Part shown: one piece after another, positions 1 through 13,400 of the stretch | Position numbering within the stretch: position 1 is the first letter of the stretch | Layout of the letters: each line of letters opens with the position of its first letter | Source: Alisma plantago-aquatica | Taxonomy: Eukaryota; Streptophyta; Magnoliopsida; Alismatales; Alismataceae | Assembly (NCBI GenBank): GCA_963693085.1 | Contig: OY856409.1 | Span: 504,761,303 to 504,825,302 of the forward strand | Length of the DNA stretch: 64,000 nt | Direction: 5' to 3' | Notes under the pieces: model-generated | What the model was told of the DNA's origin: nothing | Databases searched by the model: none | Seen by the model: only the letters and a program-made list of their open reading frames with translations | Made by a program: the position numbers and the translations under genes

Positions 1-303
1 AATGGATATGTGACATCAAAATACATGATTGGGAAACTGAGAGTCCATATAAAATAGAGGTTGTTCTATGGAAATGCGTCGGTCAAGAATAGCATTTAAG
101 AAAGTATTTTTGCTTTCAAGTTGATGAAGTGGCCATATACAAAGAACAAAAAGACAGAGAACTATCGTAGTAGTGGATGCTTTAATTATAGGACCAAATG
201 TATGATTTTGGTGAAATATAGGAATACGAGTAAATGCTTTTGCAATTAATCTATCTTTAAGGTGTTCAATAGAACTGATCGGCATTTTATGGCATAAACT
301 CAT
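1..303 (-). pseudogene. Ty1/copia reverse transcriptase fragment
   Basis: The minus-strand translation contains, in order, RLIAKAFTRIP, then FGPIIKASTTTIVL, then WPLHQLESKNTFLNAIL, and then DSQFPNHVF. These follow the reading of the copia RT core (RLVAKGFTQ..., SPVIK...RIVL, WPLHQLDVKNAFLNG, ...PQFPNHVCKL). The first RT aspartate region is degenerate (LES where LDV is usual), and the frame is lost after NHVF with a stop. No gag, integrase, RNase H or LTR is visible beside it, so this is an isolated scrap cut by the window edge or older than its neighbours. Seen: the motif order. Known: the family pattern. Inferred: a dead copia element. It resembles neither of the other two copia sequences in this window closely. 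Confidence 0.75.
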
Positions 304-2054
304 TTGAACCTAACAACATTTGTTCATGAAGGGTGAGAAACCAGATACCAAGTAGCATTATGATGAAAAGACACTCATTTCTTCATCCATAGAGGTGAAG
401 CATGATAGATATTTGATGGATGACTTGAAACATTTGGGCTCAGAGAGTAACTAGAGTCGTAAGATGGCAAAAAGGTACTCATTTATTCTGACATACATAT
501 TGACATATTTGATTTACTTTTGGTGATATGACCCTATTACATAGAAAGGGGTACGGAAGAAGTGGTCACAGAGGGAAGGGGTGGTGTGCCACTCTGAGCT
601 TAGCATTTGGAAAACTTCATGCATATATTTTTCCTTTTTGGTGGAAGGAAGGTATACAATGGAAAAAGAAGCATAAAGGAGGCATTGAATCATGTGCAAC
701 ACTTGTTTTTATTAAATATATTATGTTATTTGTCTAATTGACTTCACTCAAATAATGATATCATAAGGGAATGCATGGCAACTACACATATATTATTCAC
801 TAATTAGTAGACGAAACATCATATTTGACCTCTATAAGTTCCTCTAACACCTACCATCCTTTCCATGAACTATGATGCCAATATTGACAGGCTACAAAGG
901 ATGCTTTCTAACCGTCGACATGTTTTTAGAAATGTAGTTCACATATTGAATTTACTTCAAATGAGAGAAGTTGTATGAATAAATTTCTATATGCAATGCA
1001 AACATGAATGTAAAGTAAGCCTACTAAATAATGGAATTAACTATCACAACATGAACTAAGAACTTAAACACGAATATTTTAAAGATACATGCAATGTAAG
1101 TAATATAAATTTAGAGAATGTATGAAAATCTAAAATGATGATATAAAATAAGAATACAAAATACACAGGTTTTGGTGGAAATGAGTATGTACCACTAAAA
1201 TTCCACCTAAACATAGAAATTTTCTAGTCCCCAAGAAAAAACTAAGCTTAAGAGGAGGGGAAAAAAACCTTGATGATCATCGATGTGGCCCCAAAAACTT
1301 AAAGAAGGTCCAGTTGGAGAGAATATGGAAAAGGGCTGGGACCTGAAACATGAAAGTTCCATGGTGTAATATTTGATGTGGTGTATATGGTAGCAGAAAT
1401 TGGTTTTTAGGATTCTTGTAGCAATGTTGACTCTCACACCGTAGTCCATCCAACAAGGTCCATAAAAACTCCTCCACTAGTAGACATAGTGCAGTACATG
1501 TGCATAGATCAACATGAATATTAATAGAATAGGAGTGGTGTGCATCTGGTGGCCCCATAATCTGCTCATTAGTGAAGACAGGAGATGGAATACCTTCTTA
1601 TATTTCTAAGGTGGTATGTGACAAGTCTACCATTGGTGCTGGCAACTGTGCAAAATTAGGTAAAGGATCTATCTCTTGATTCTTCTCACCACCTCTATCT
1701 GCATATAGAAATGTGATGCTAGCATAGGAGGAACTGTCTCATCTATAAAATTAGCTCAAGAAAAATTTGTATTCATATGTGCATCCTCCTAGTCTACCAC
1801 CCAATCAACATCAAGAATAATAGGAGTAGTGAGGTCTTTCACTATATCAACATGTGGACCTGGATCCTTCATGTGAAACACATCCAAAATCCTCCATGGA
1901 TTCTATGATAAATAAAATCTGAGAGGACAAAGAAATGAAGCATGGTGGCATGTATACCTCCATTTGGGGATGAACTTCATCACTACAAACAAATGGATAT
2001 ACCATGGAAGTTGGATGTTCTTCTCCTAAAGTAGAAGAAAGCAAGGTTGGTTGA
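304..2054. other. Degenerate AT-rich stretch, no gene assigned
   Basis: Several overlapping short minus-strand frames (about 1207-2062) are broken by stops and match no family I recognise. A minus-strand frame from 2062 to 1847 is the longest clean piece there, but it has no motif. It may be eroded transposon coding sequence, since the flanks are transposons. No RNA gene or repeat array is seen. Confidence 0.4.
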
Positions 2055-3745
2055 TGTGACATCCCTAGATTTTCTAAAACTTAATCTGATGTGTGACATC
2101 AAAATTGACACCTCACCTCAGTGAGAATCCCAATTTGAGCACCGCAAACTAGGCTAAGAAGAATACAATAATAGGAAGTCAGAAGGAAACAACAGTATCA
2201 CATTCACATGAATAATAATAAAACCATACAACACATGTTCACCATTCAACATATAATTACAAAATGAATTGTTACAACATTTGATATTAAATATTGAATA
2301 GAAAACATCTCAAATATACATGTACTACCACTAAATAATAGGATCTTAAGACAACATGTCCACCTGTACATCAACTCGCCATACAAATCTCAACATCCTA
2401 GTTCTTTAGGATCATATGTCCACATCACCTAAACAAAAGGTTGCATGTGGTACACATCAGCACAATATTTAAGAATATTGTACTGAGTACACCTACGTGT
2501 CTTTTTATTTACCTCTCATTACTAATCTTGGCAATAAGATACAACTATTACTTGGCAGTAATAAACAAATATAGGAAGAAGTGTATACTTGCACAAAGAT
2601 ATTCATTAACAAAAGAGAACATATATTTTAAGCACATTTTCCATTATATCATCCATGCATTTACCACCTAAGAGTTGAATGCATTAAGGCCTTTATGATC
2701 TACTATCAAAGAGTTGGATCATTTCACAATGTGGTCTACTACGAAAGATTTGGATCACTTCTAAGTACTTTACTACCAAAGAGTTCAAGTACTTACTTTC
2801 CAACACTTTACTATCAAAGAGTTGAAGTGATTGGATATAATGGAACAAATATATTATTTTTCATGTGTTCATCAAAATAATTATGAAAAATCATACAACA
2901 TATCATACAAGAACAATCATTTCATCCAATATCATATGACAAGTATTTTACTACACATATAACACAAGCATATTGTATAATAAGACAAGTAAGAGGTAAT
3001 GGCGTACATTGATCAAGATATCCTAATAACCACATTCTTGATATCAACTATATCCTTGTCAAACCCTAATAAAAACAAGGCCATACATATACCGTCAGGA
3101 TCTCATCATCTTAACCCTATTTATGTTCATTAGGGTTTAGCATAGTTCATTAAGCTATTCCCATTATTATTTGTCTTGTCATCTTGTTATCTAGGATTGA
3201 TGTTACTGATGTCATATTTCCATATTAGGATCAATTATATGACCATTAGTTTCCATATCATTATGTGCATGTATTAACCCTAGATCATATTCAGATCATA
3301 TTCATTAATCATATTAGGGTTTATATTAGCAATCATCATCATATAACATGGATCATGTGTATGTCATGATCTCATATTAAATCTGAGGTTCCATATACTT
3401 ATACGATATTATATTGAAGATCCATCATTTATTGATCATAAATGTAATTATCACATTTTTCTTTGGGTTAGTAGCCCTAATTATCCATATTAAGTAAATT
3501 AGATGATTTCATGCATCAATATTACATTCTCTAATATCAGATGCATTATAAACATGGTTATGGATTTACTAACATATTATCCTAATTTTAGGTCATCGTT
3601 TGATATATATTATTAATAATACAAGTATATAACATCTTACATGATATTACTGACATTTAAGCTTCAAAAGACTGGTATTATAGTTCCATGTTATTCTACT
3701 CATTTTTCTAAACATTTCGGTACCTTGTTTGTATTTTTCTAATAA
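2055..3745 (-). repeat. LTR copy 1 of a minus-oriented LTR complex
   Basis: It begins TGTGACATCC and is repeated with high similarity at 10456-13745 (interrupted by an insertion) and at 14170-15375 (truncated). In the second and third copies a tRNA-iMet primer-binding site sits directly to the left of the first bases, which makes these LTRs of an element read on the minus strand. Shared landmarks include four to five spaced copies of a CTAC(C/T)AAAGAGTT motif near 2698-2830. Similarity to copy 2 stops near 3745. The true LTR may run on to about 5229, where the minus strand reads like a polypurine tract and LTR start, but copy 2 lacks that part so it cannot be confirmed here. Confidence 0.75.
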
Positions 3746-6668
3746 GCAGGTTATTTACTACGATTAATAGAAGATATGTACATTTATAAGACATTTACCT
3801 TCAACGACCAATGACAAGCTTCCACATGGCTTCTCATAGTTACATCTCGCTACTGAGCTGGCTGACTATCTATAGTTCACTTCCATAGACCTAGTTTGAT
3901 ATGGGATTGGCCGATTTAGGGTTCCCTTTCCCTTCCTCTCCTTGTGGTTCACGTGATCCGTGAGTCTCAGACTCAGTTTCTCTTTCACCCATCACATTCG
4001 AAGCGATTCCTCCATTGAGCACTCTTTGTGTGATAGGAAGTATCCATCGCCACCAATGTCATGAGGCTCAGCTCCCATGTGCAACTGGCTTGTCGGTCTC
4101 CTTTCTTGCACCCTCTACAATCGGGCTTCTCCCAGGTGCGCTTGAGCCTGACCGGACTCGGTTCTCCTTTCGACACCAGGGTGCACCACCATGTAGATCT
4201 CCTCTCGATGATAGGGTGCACTGCCATGTGGATCTTCTTAGTTATACATCACCATCCTTTGGATGCTCTTCATCTCCGTGACCTAGCACGCCCAAAACCT
4301 TCAGACATGCGCCTCCTCCTCCATGACTATGTCAGTGCAAACTATCTCTCCGCTCGACGCATGCTTTCTCCATTGGTGTGAACACCACCACAGGTAGGTC
4401 TTCGGTTAGCAATAGGCTTTGCTCTCCTCCTCTGGCAGTGGGTCACTTCTCCAGCCACCATAGTGTTCCTTCTACAATGCCCTAGAGTCCATCAACCACC
4501 CTGGTTTGAGCATGACGACCTCTGAGTGTCCCTCTACTAACCTTGCACCTCCTCTAGCAGTGCTCAGAGGTGAAGATGAGAGGAAATACTAGTACTCGTT
4601 CTCCCTATCCTCACACTAATTCTCTCCAAATGAGGGTTGTTAGATAGGACCTCACAATGTGAAGGCATGCTTTCCCTTCAAGATGTGCCCTAGACCCATG
4701 ACCTCCACGCTCCCAAGTTGTGGATGTCATTGTCGATGCCCAGTTGCAACTGTTGCAAGGAAAGTGACTCACTAACTGTCTAATTGCATCCTAGGGTCTA
4801 TGACAAAGCATAAAAGAGTCAATCCATAGCTCCTCCTTTAATACATTCACATTGTTGGCCACACCATCCATCACTCAAAAGGGTGTGTGATGCATGGTTG
4901 TAGAAATCAACTAGTAAACTTTGTTCTAATGTCATCAATAAACCAATTATTTAATCAACTTTAAACCCTTGTAAATCATTCTAGGAACATGAAAATATGG
5001 TGAAATCTATAAAGATAGATTCATCATTATGCATGCTACCTCCCATCCAATTTTTAGCACCAAGAATCGCTTGTTTGACCCATCAATTGAATACCTCAAA
5101 AGACATAAAGTTATGAATCTTAATCATGATATCAACATTATCAAAATACTTACAACTCTCAAAGTAACTCAAACACACGTATTCAATTACCTCATTTGGT
5201 ATTCAAATACTTCAAAAGTTCACTCCATCACATCCTACACACCTTAATAGAAATTTCATCCGCAATATTAGAGAAAAAAACAGCTCATCACATCATATAC
5301 ATCTTAAAAGGAATTTTGTCCTCGAAACTAAGCCATCCTCTTACTTCAAGGAAAAGCCAAAAGGTCTTCATCCATTCATAGGACACCACTCTATGTGCAA
5401 CACATCCCAAAACAAAGCCCCATAATCATATCCAAACAACTATTAGGAGGTTTTAAAACATCTAAGGTGAATCACCCCTTCATAAAAGATTGAAATAATG
5501 GCTTAGTAATTCTAATTATGTCATGACATATCTCATATGTTAGGGTTGTATCCTTATCTTTACCCCATGGATTAGGGTTCCCACATCATATTTCCATGTT
5601 CTAAAGGAGTTAACTAAAGTATCCCATTATATCAAGGTGTCATCAACATTTTATTGAGCTAATTATTAGAATATGTTCAACATTAACATATGCCTTTTAG
5701 GAGGGAGTTAACTATAGTTAACCCCCTTTATCCATCTAGATCATATCAGGGTGACATAATCATTCTAACTATCAAACTATATTTTTCATCTTTATTAAGA
5801 ACTAAGATTAACACCTCATGTAACATGCTTCAATCATATGATCTAATTTCATTACTCATAATACATTGCAACATTAACTAATGATTTCATTATAAGATTA
5901 GCCAACAAGTTTCACATTATCATCATTATTCATGTATATGGTTAACCATTTATGCATTGATGTCTATTAAACCATCTCTAGGTTTCCATCACATGATGTA
6001 TATGTATCACGTATCAATATAAGAACACATCCTTACATTTATTATATCATGGTTGTGCTAAACAAACTTACACAAGTGGCTTGTTAAGCATATAATAAAA
6101 CTTCATATAGTCTAATTGTAGTTCTCCTGACCCATATCATGAGGGTAATACCATGCTTAGCCTCTCTGAGCTATCTCAACTCAATGAGTATCTCATAAGT
6201 GTATGCTTTATCTTTACTCTATTACTCTAGGGTTATTGGATTACCTCATTGGAACTAGTGATAGATGTACAAGATCTAACCACATCAACAAAAACCAAAA
6301 CACGATATGATATTCTCTTTTCATAGATCTCTAACCATGAAAACTATATCTCATCTCTCTCTTACATGTACACCACTAGATTTCTACATGGGAACCACCA
6401 ACCTAAGCATGAGGCTTCATAGAAACCACACATTTTTACCTCCTCTAGGGTCTTGGGACTCTCTCTCCCTCACCCCAAATGGTAGGTTCTCATATTCATA
6501 TTCACATATACACATATAACTACCCTCTCTTTGTCTCCAGTGTTTGGTCCTCCCAAGGACATCTAGTGTTCAACAAGTCTATAGGAATCATGCATAAAGT
6601 GAATCAACTCAGTCACTCAGGAGTATTCTTGTTTAGGACATATCATATCACATATTTCTCATAATTCT
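3746..6668 (-). other. Non-coding part of the LTR complex (LTR remainder and internal region)
   Basis: No gag or pol motif is visible on either strand. About 3950-4860 is distinctly richer in G and C than its surroundings and has short overlapping frames without recognisable domains. Two adjacent sequences at about 5229-5268 and 5281-5325 read on the minus strand as GA(C/T)(G/A)AAATT-C-TTTAAG, the signature that precedes the 3' LTR in Tekay/Del gypsy elements. They suggest that the 3' LTR starts (minus strand) near 5229. The rest is AT-rich and featureless. Confidence 0.45.
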
Positions 6669-7755
6669 TGTAAAGAAGCAAAACCACTTTTATACTAAAA
6701 ATTTGTACAATAAAACCTCTAGTCCAAACACACTTAGAAAGTATGATCGAGTGGGTGTAAAATTTTCAAATATTTATATAATGGTAACAAAAGACCAAAG
6801 TATAGTAGCAAAATAAAATCATGACTATATTCAATTATAAAATAAGGGAGCAACTTAAACTTACATCATAAGGATCCATGTAGAGGAAATCTAAACCACC
6901 TCAATATTGTCTCCAAGATTTAACTTCACAATCTAAGTCCGAGTCCACATGTCAAGCCATACATGTCCTCCACCTAGGGTTGGAAGCATACCCCAGCAAA
7001 AGAGAAACAACAAGAGACATCGGTAAGGCCGGTATGTGCATACTAAAAGGAAACTGTGAGCAATATAAGGAAATAAAGAACATCAAACGTAAAGGCTTCC
7101 CATGCAAGATATAAGGACAACCCAATCAGGCGTAAAAGATAAGAATCATCATCATCATAAAAGAAGATACTTGACATAATCAAAACAACAAAGTAGTGCC
7201 ACATAAGCACATATTAAGATTTGGGCACATAACCCACCAAGATTTATGGGCACATAACCCATCGTCAATTTCATCAACCTGCATGCATGTGAGATAAACA
7301 TAGCCCTAGAACAATATAAACACAATTGGCGGTCAACCCTCATAAAGTTCAAACCTGATAGAGAAAGGAATACTGCCAATCTCCCAAATTATATAAAATA
7401 GGTCAAGACACACATCTTCTTTTCCAATTTGAGTTAAATGAATTATTATCACGTGAATAAAGTGAAACTTGACTCCCAAGGCAATTGGGACCCAAAGTAC
7501 ATGAAATTAAACTTATTTTTAACTTTTTGTATATCTTTTTATGAGATATGTCATATGGCCCATTAGTGTCCCATTAGCCAAATTACTTAACCAATTAAGT
7601 TATTTATCATATTATTATCTCCAAATGATTTATATGACATATTAGATTACATTATTCATGCATTTGATTGTTAGGATCACTCTAACCTCAACCACATTTG
7701 GTCAAACCCAAAAGGTCAAACTTCCAGGGTAGGGTCCAAGATTTGGTATGTTACA
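6669..7755 (-). repeat. Left (3') LTR of the LARD element
   Basis: 1087 bp, TGTAAAGAAG...TATGTTACA on the plus strand. It differs from the right LTR by scattered substitutions and small indels. The short ORF at 7155-7379, and its twin at 8915-9139, lie inside the LTR copies and are chance frames, not genes. Confidence 0.9.
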
Positions 7756-8410
7756 AAACTTTATCCCTTAAATGGATTTCATCCTCGAAATCTATTGATC
7801 CAAGCATCAACAACTAGCTACTCTGCACCCCTTAAAGGGTTCAACCTAACAAGTAAAACTAAACAACTTTTAGAGCTACCCACATCTCTTAATGGTGAAT
7901 GTTTTAGAGATTTATTTTATTCATGTATCCAACTAAAAGAAACCATCTAGGGTTGAGATTTTAGGTCCTTGTGTCTCTAACCTATCAACCCTACATGAAC
8001 ATCTAAAAGTCATAGGGTAGGTCAACTACAATTTTATATCAATCCTAGTCACAAACTAGGGTTAGATTATACTCAAACAAGAGTTTCTCTTCATTGTGAC
8101 TTAGTTCAAGAAAACATCAACAAACTAGAGAAAAGTTTTGTACATATAATAGTATAATTGAAAATATATTTTTGGTGATGAAATCTTTTTATAATAAAAC
8201 AAAAGGTGGATCAAAACTTAATTGCAAAAACCAAGTCACAATATTTCCATAACAAGATCTCCTAATATATTCTCATCCTCAAAACAAACCTTGTTGCACA
8301 AAAGATCATCATTGATCAAATCTAGGGTCGACATCTCACTTAGAGCTTACTAGCAAAGTCAAGGGTTATAAAGGAAGACAAAATTGAAATAGTCAAATTC
8401 TGACTACCAT
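7756..8410 (-). other. Internal region of the LARD element
   Basis: Non-coding, AT-rich. The only functional-looking parts are the polypurine tract next to the left LTR and the primer-binding site next to the right LTR. Confidence 0.8.
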
Positions 8411-8424
8411 GGGCTCTGATACCA
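8411..8424 (-). other. Primer-binding site, tRNA-iMet
   Basis: The minus strand reads TGGTATCAGAGCCC, complementary to the 3' end of plant initiator methionine tRNA, and abuts the TG of the right LTR. It fixes the minus-strand orientation of the element. Confidence 0.9.
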
Positions 8425-9515
8425 TGCTTTAAAGAAGTGAAACCACTTCTCTACTAAAAATTTGAATAATAAAACCTGCAGTCCAAACACACTCAGAAGG
8501 TATGATGGAGTGGGTGTAAAATTTTCAAATCTTTATATAATGGTAACAAAAGACCAAAGTATAGCAGCGGAATAAAATCATGACTATATTCAATTATAAA
8601 ACAAGGGAGCAACTTAAACTTACATCATAAGGATCCATGTAGAGGAAATCTAAAACACCTCAAGATTGTCTCCAAGCTTTAAATTCACAATCTAAGTCCT
8701 GTTCCACATGTCAAGCCATCCATGTCCTCCACCTAGGGTTGGAAGCATACCCCAACAAAAGAGAAACAACATGAGACATCAACAAAGGCTGGTATGTGCA
8801 TACTAAAAGGAAACTGTGAGCAATATAAGGAAATAAAGAACATCAAATGTAAAGGCTTCCCATGCAAGAGATAAGGACTACCCAATCAGGCATAAAAGAT
8901 AAGAATCATCATCATCATAAAAGAAGATACTTGCCATAATCAAAACAATAAAGTAGTGCCACATAAGCACATATCAAGATTTGGGCACATAACCCACCAA
9001 GATTTATGGGCACATAACCCACCATCAATTTCATCAACTTCCATGCATGTGAAATAAACATATCCCTAGAATAATATAAACACAATTGGCGGCCAACCCT
9101 CATAAAGTTGAAATCTGATAGAGAAAGGAATACTGCCAATCTCCCAAATATATATAAAACGGGTCAAGACACACATCTTCTTTTCCAATTTGAGTTAAAT
9201 GAATTATTATCATGTGAATAAAGTGAAACTTGACTCCCAAGGAAATTTGGACCCAAAGTAACAACATTAAACTTATTTTTCACTTTTGGTATTTCTTTTA
9301 ATGAGATATGTCATATGGTGCATTAGTGACCCATTAGCCACATTACTTAACTAATTAAGTTCTTTATCATCTTATTATCTCCAAATGATTTATATGACAT
9401 ATTAGATTAAATTATTCATGCATTTGATTATTAGGATCACTCTAACCTCAACCGTGTTTGGTTAAACCCAAAAGGTCAAACTTCCAGGGTAGGGTCCAAG
9501 ATTTAGTATGTTACA
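8425..9515 (-). repeat. Right (5') LTR of the LARD element
   Basis: About 1091 bp, TGCTTTAAAG...TATGTTACA on the plus strand, followed by the target duplication ATTCT. Confidence 0.9.
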
Positions 9516-9520
9516 ATTCT

Positions 9521-10440
9521 CATATCTTGGAGTTTAGGTTCTCTAACCTTCTCCCTATAGGTCTCACTCTCTCTAGAGTTAACCCTATAACTATTGCTAA
9601 CACTAGAGGTCCTCCATTGTAAAAGAGATTGAGGCTCATGCTGACTCACAACCTTGTCTTAACTTAGCATATCTCATCTCAGAAAAGCCTACATACTTGC
9701 ATCATCAAAACTTATCTCAATTCCTCAAGTCTGAACTTAAATCCTGAAAGGCAAACATATATCATCATAAACTATCTTATATCATATCTATACAATTTAG
9801 ATCATCATCTAATCTTATTCCATTTATCACATATTCCAACAAGGCTCTAGACATCTAGTCTAGAACTACTCTCTCTTCTAGACTGATTCATTCACTTTCA
9901 CATAGGTTGCATGACCACCTCCTAATCGTACATGTGTGGGGACACATTTTTGTGATACTTACATATGTAATGAAATATTATATAGTTTTTCTCTGATAAA
10001 ACAAGCGTCAGAGAAAACAATTAAGGTTCAATCTGATTGGAATCAGAAACCAAATCCAGAAAATGAGTGTCCCACACATAATAGAGGGTACATTGCCTTG
10101 AAAACTAGGGAAAAGTGTGCGAACAAAGTGTAGACTAGTGTATCTACCCTAGAAAATGAGCACCATATGTCCAGGGTTTCTCTTCTCTCAATGTACGTCA
10201 TTTCTAAATAGTGAAATGTCCCATACCGCTACACTACAAGGAAAGAACAACATATAAGGACTTGCTATACAACAAGCACTAGTCTAGACCTAGTTCTTAG
10301 ACATCTAGGTGCTAACCTAGAGGCTAGGTTAAATCTAGTCTCTAAATGACAACTAGTCTAAACCTAATGATTTTTAAAGTTCAAGGTTTTCTTTAGTTTG
10401 AATTGCATAATGAGCAAATGTTAGGCTTTGCTATTGTTCA
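9521..10440 (-). other. Internal region of the LTR complex, primer-binding-site side
   Basis: About 10065-10455 is repeated at 13780-14169, in each case just left of an LTR copy, so this is the 5' untranslated leader of the element. No gag start or other coding motif is seen; the ORF at 9936-10133 has no recognisable domain. Confidence 0.6.
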
Positions 10441-10453
10441 TGCTCAGATACCA
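10441..10453 (-). other. Primer-binding site, tRNA-iMet (LTR copy 2)
   Basis: The minus strand reads TGGTATCTGAGCA, one base from the canonical TGGTATCAGAGC, two bases from the LTR start at 10456. Confidence 0.8.
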
Positions 10454-10455
10454 CC

Positions 10456-13400
10456 TGTGATGTCCCTGGATTTTCTAATACTTAATCTAATGTGTGACGT
10501 CCAAATTGAAACCTTACATCAATGAGAATCCCAATTTGAGCACCACATACTAGGATAAGAAGAATACAATCAGAGGAAGTCATGAGGAAACAATAGTAGC
10601 ACATGCACATGAACAATAAGAAAACCATACAACACATGTTCACCATTCAACATATAATTACAAAATGAATTTCTACAACATTTGATATTAATTAATGAAT
10701 AGAAAAATCCTACATATACATGTACTACCACTAAACAGTAGGATCTTAAGACAACAGGTCCACCTGTACATCAACTCACCATACAACTCTCAACAATCCT
10801 AGTTCTTCAAGATCATCTGTGCACATCACCTAAACAAAAGATTACATGTGGTACACATCAGCACAATATTCAAGAATATTGTATTGAGTATGCCTACGTG
10901 TCTTTTTTATATACCTATCATTACTAAACTTGGCAATAAGATAAAACTAGTACTTTTTTTTGGTCGGCAAAAAAACGTGTTACTTGATAGCCAAAACTTT
11001 GGGTACAAGTGTGCCCCATGGGGAAACACACTGATCCTTATTTATCCCCACGTAGGGGGACAATAGGATCAAAACAAAAAATAAAACTCCATACTAGAAA
11101 AGCCAGGAGAAGGGGGATCTAACAAAGAGGGCAGAATCAGAAGAAGAGAAGAAGGAACACACGGGACCAATAATAACACCCACAAATACGCCTGTGAGGG
11201 CCTGCACTCAAACTTCCCAAACTGAGACACAGAGTCGTCACCTGATCCTCCTCCAAGCATAAGACCAACATGGAAAGAACTAGGATAATCTATATGAAGA
11301 AGTAAAAGCCTGCCACTCTTTAGCTTCTTCTCGAAGGTTAGAACGTCTTCCATAGGTTATATCCTTCATCCTTGAAGCAGACGACCATCTGCACCTGGTC
11401 CATTGCCTCACCCAAGAACAGAACCAACCAAGCCTGTAGTTCGAGCTCAACAGGGGCACCATTAGCGAAAATCCCAAGACTTATGCAGCTGCAAACAGGC
11501 AAACATGGAGCCTCTAGCATTCACTTCACCCACAAAGAGAGGACATGATCAACTGAACACCAACATACATCTACAGACCTAGCTTCTGATAACCACATTG
11601 AGCGGGAATTAAACCATCAATGGGTTCTTGGTCATCACTAGCTACTGTTTACACAGCTGGAAAACCAGCAAACACAATGTAGGCCTGTGGAGGGCAGCAC
11701 TACCAGGTGGAGGACCACCTGCACCTTCATCCTTCATATGGCCGAGACCAAATCCAGACAGAGGTAAATAAAACGTCGAACACCCTGTGGGCGTTCCCTC
11801 ACAGCAACAGGGACAACAGGGGACCCTGTCACCCTTTCCAAAGATGAGCATCCCGTGGAGGGACCAACACATTATGCCAGCAGAACTCGCCGCCAAAGAC
11901 CTGAGCTCTAGGGTATGAAACCCGCCATCCGCCACCTCAACCTCGAAGACAATCCAAAACTCAGAGTTGGGAGCTTCGTCAAAGCAGGACAGGTCAGACG
12001 AAGAGGCAAAATAGCCTTGGGAAACCCGATCTCAGCAAAGGAGGATCAGGTGCAAAGTGAAGGACGTCCTGCGAGCCACTGATCCAGGCCGCCCTGCGAG
12101 CCACCGAACATGAGGGTACTTGTCCACACCGCCGAAAACCTAGCAGGGCTATAACTTCACCACCATCTCCAGTAGCTTCTAGATCAGAGTAGTTATTCAC
12201 CATAACCCTGGATTAGCTCCAGGAGAAGTCTCGGGGAAGGAGGAATCGCAGGTATCTGATGAGAAGGTCAAAGAACCCCTCAACTTTGCCCGGACGGAGT
12301 AGCAGCATAGAGAGTCAGACCTAGGGTGAGGCTCCTCTCCACCCGTCACTCTTGAATGGGTTGGAGTCGACTAGGTCGAAAATGCCATTACGCGCCTTGG
12401 ATCTACCTCCGACGCATCACATCCCAACTCCTCTGTAACCCAACTGGGAGCGCCGCTCATTCACTCCATCTCCAGGGACCCTATAGAATAGACTAGAGCC
12501 AACATTGATGGAGCTAGGGGGAGGAAGCAACGAGGAGCCGCTCCCTCATTAACAAAAGAGGATGATAAAACTAGTACTTGGTAGTAATAAAAATATATAA
12601 GAAGAAGTGTATACTTGGACACAAATATTCATTAACAAAAGAGAACACATATTTTAAGCACATTTTCCATTATATCATTCATGCATTTACTACCTGAGAG
12701 TTGAATGTATTAAGGCCTTTATGATCTACTACCAAAGTGTTGGATCATTTCATAATGTGATCTACTACCAAAGAGTTGGATCATTTCTAAGTACTTTACT
12801 ACCAAAGAGTTCAAGTACTTACTTTCCAACACTTTACTACCAAAGAGTTGAAGTGTTTGGATATAATGGAACAAATATATTATTTTTCATGTGTTCATAG
12901 AAATAATTATGAAAAACCATGCAACATATCATACAAGAACAATCATTTCATCCAATATCATATGCCAAGTATTTTACTACACATATAACACATGCATATT
13001 GTATAATAAGCCAAGTAAGAGGTAAAGCCATACATTGATCAAGATATTCTAATAACCACATTCCAGATATCAACTATATCCTTGTCAAACCCTGATAAAG
13101 ATAAGACCATACATGTACCATCAGGATCTCATCATCTTAACCCTATTTATATTCATTAGGGTTTAACATAGTTCATTATGCAATTCCCATCATTGTTTGT
13201 CTTTTCATCTTGTTATCTAGGATTGATGTTACTGATGTCATATTTCCATATTAGGATCAATTATATGACCATTTGTTTCCATATCATTAGGTGCACATAT
13301 TAACCCTAGATCATATTCAGATCGTATTCATTAAGCATATTAGGGTTTATATTACCAATCATCATCATATAACATGGATTATGTGTATCATCATGATATC

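Larger units (their letters stand above)
6669..9515 (-). mobile_element. Complete non-autonomous LTR retrotransposon (LARD/TRIM type)
   Basis: Two near-identical direct repeats of about 1.09 kb (6669-7755 and 8425-9515) flank a 0.67-kb internal region with no coding capacity. The ends are TG...CA and the element is flanked by the 5-bp duplication ATTCT (6664-6668 and 9516-9520). On the minus strand the primer-binding site TGGTATCAGAGCCC (8411-8424) directly follows the right-hand LTR, and a purine-rich tract preceded by GATTTCGAGGATGAAATCC (7757-7795) comes just before the left-hand LTR. That last motif is typical of the pol end of Tekay-like gypsy elements, so the family is probably a deletion derivative of a chromovirus mobilised in trans. 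It is inserted in the internal region of the 2055-15375 complex. High LTR similarity implies it is younger than its host element. Confidence 0.9.

Noticed and set aside
4015..4381. Overlapping open frames on both strands
   Set aside because: Expected by chance in the GC-rich islet; no domain, no conserved frame.
10234..10250. ACACTACAAGGAAAG as a CACTA terminus
   Set aside because: The same sequence recurs at 13945 as part of the duplicated LTR leader; there is no inverted partner or subterminal repeat.
11069..12203. Several minus-strand open frames of 60-97 residues
   Set aside because: They overlap in different frames within the GC-rich LINE-like insertion and show no LINE domain.
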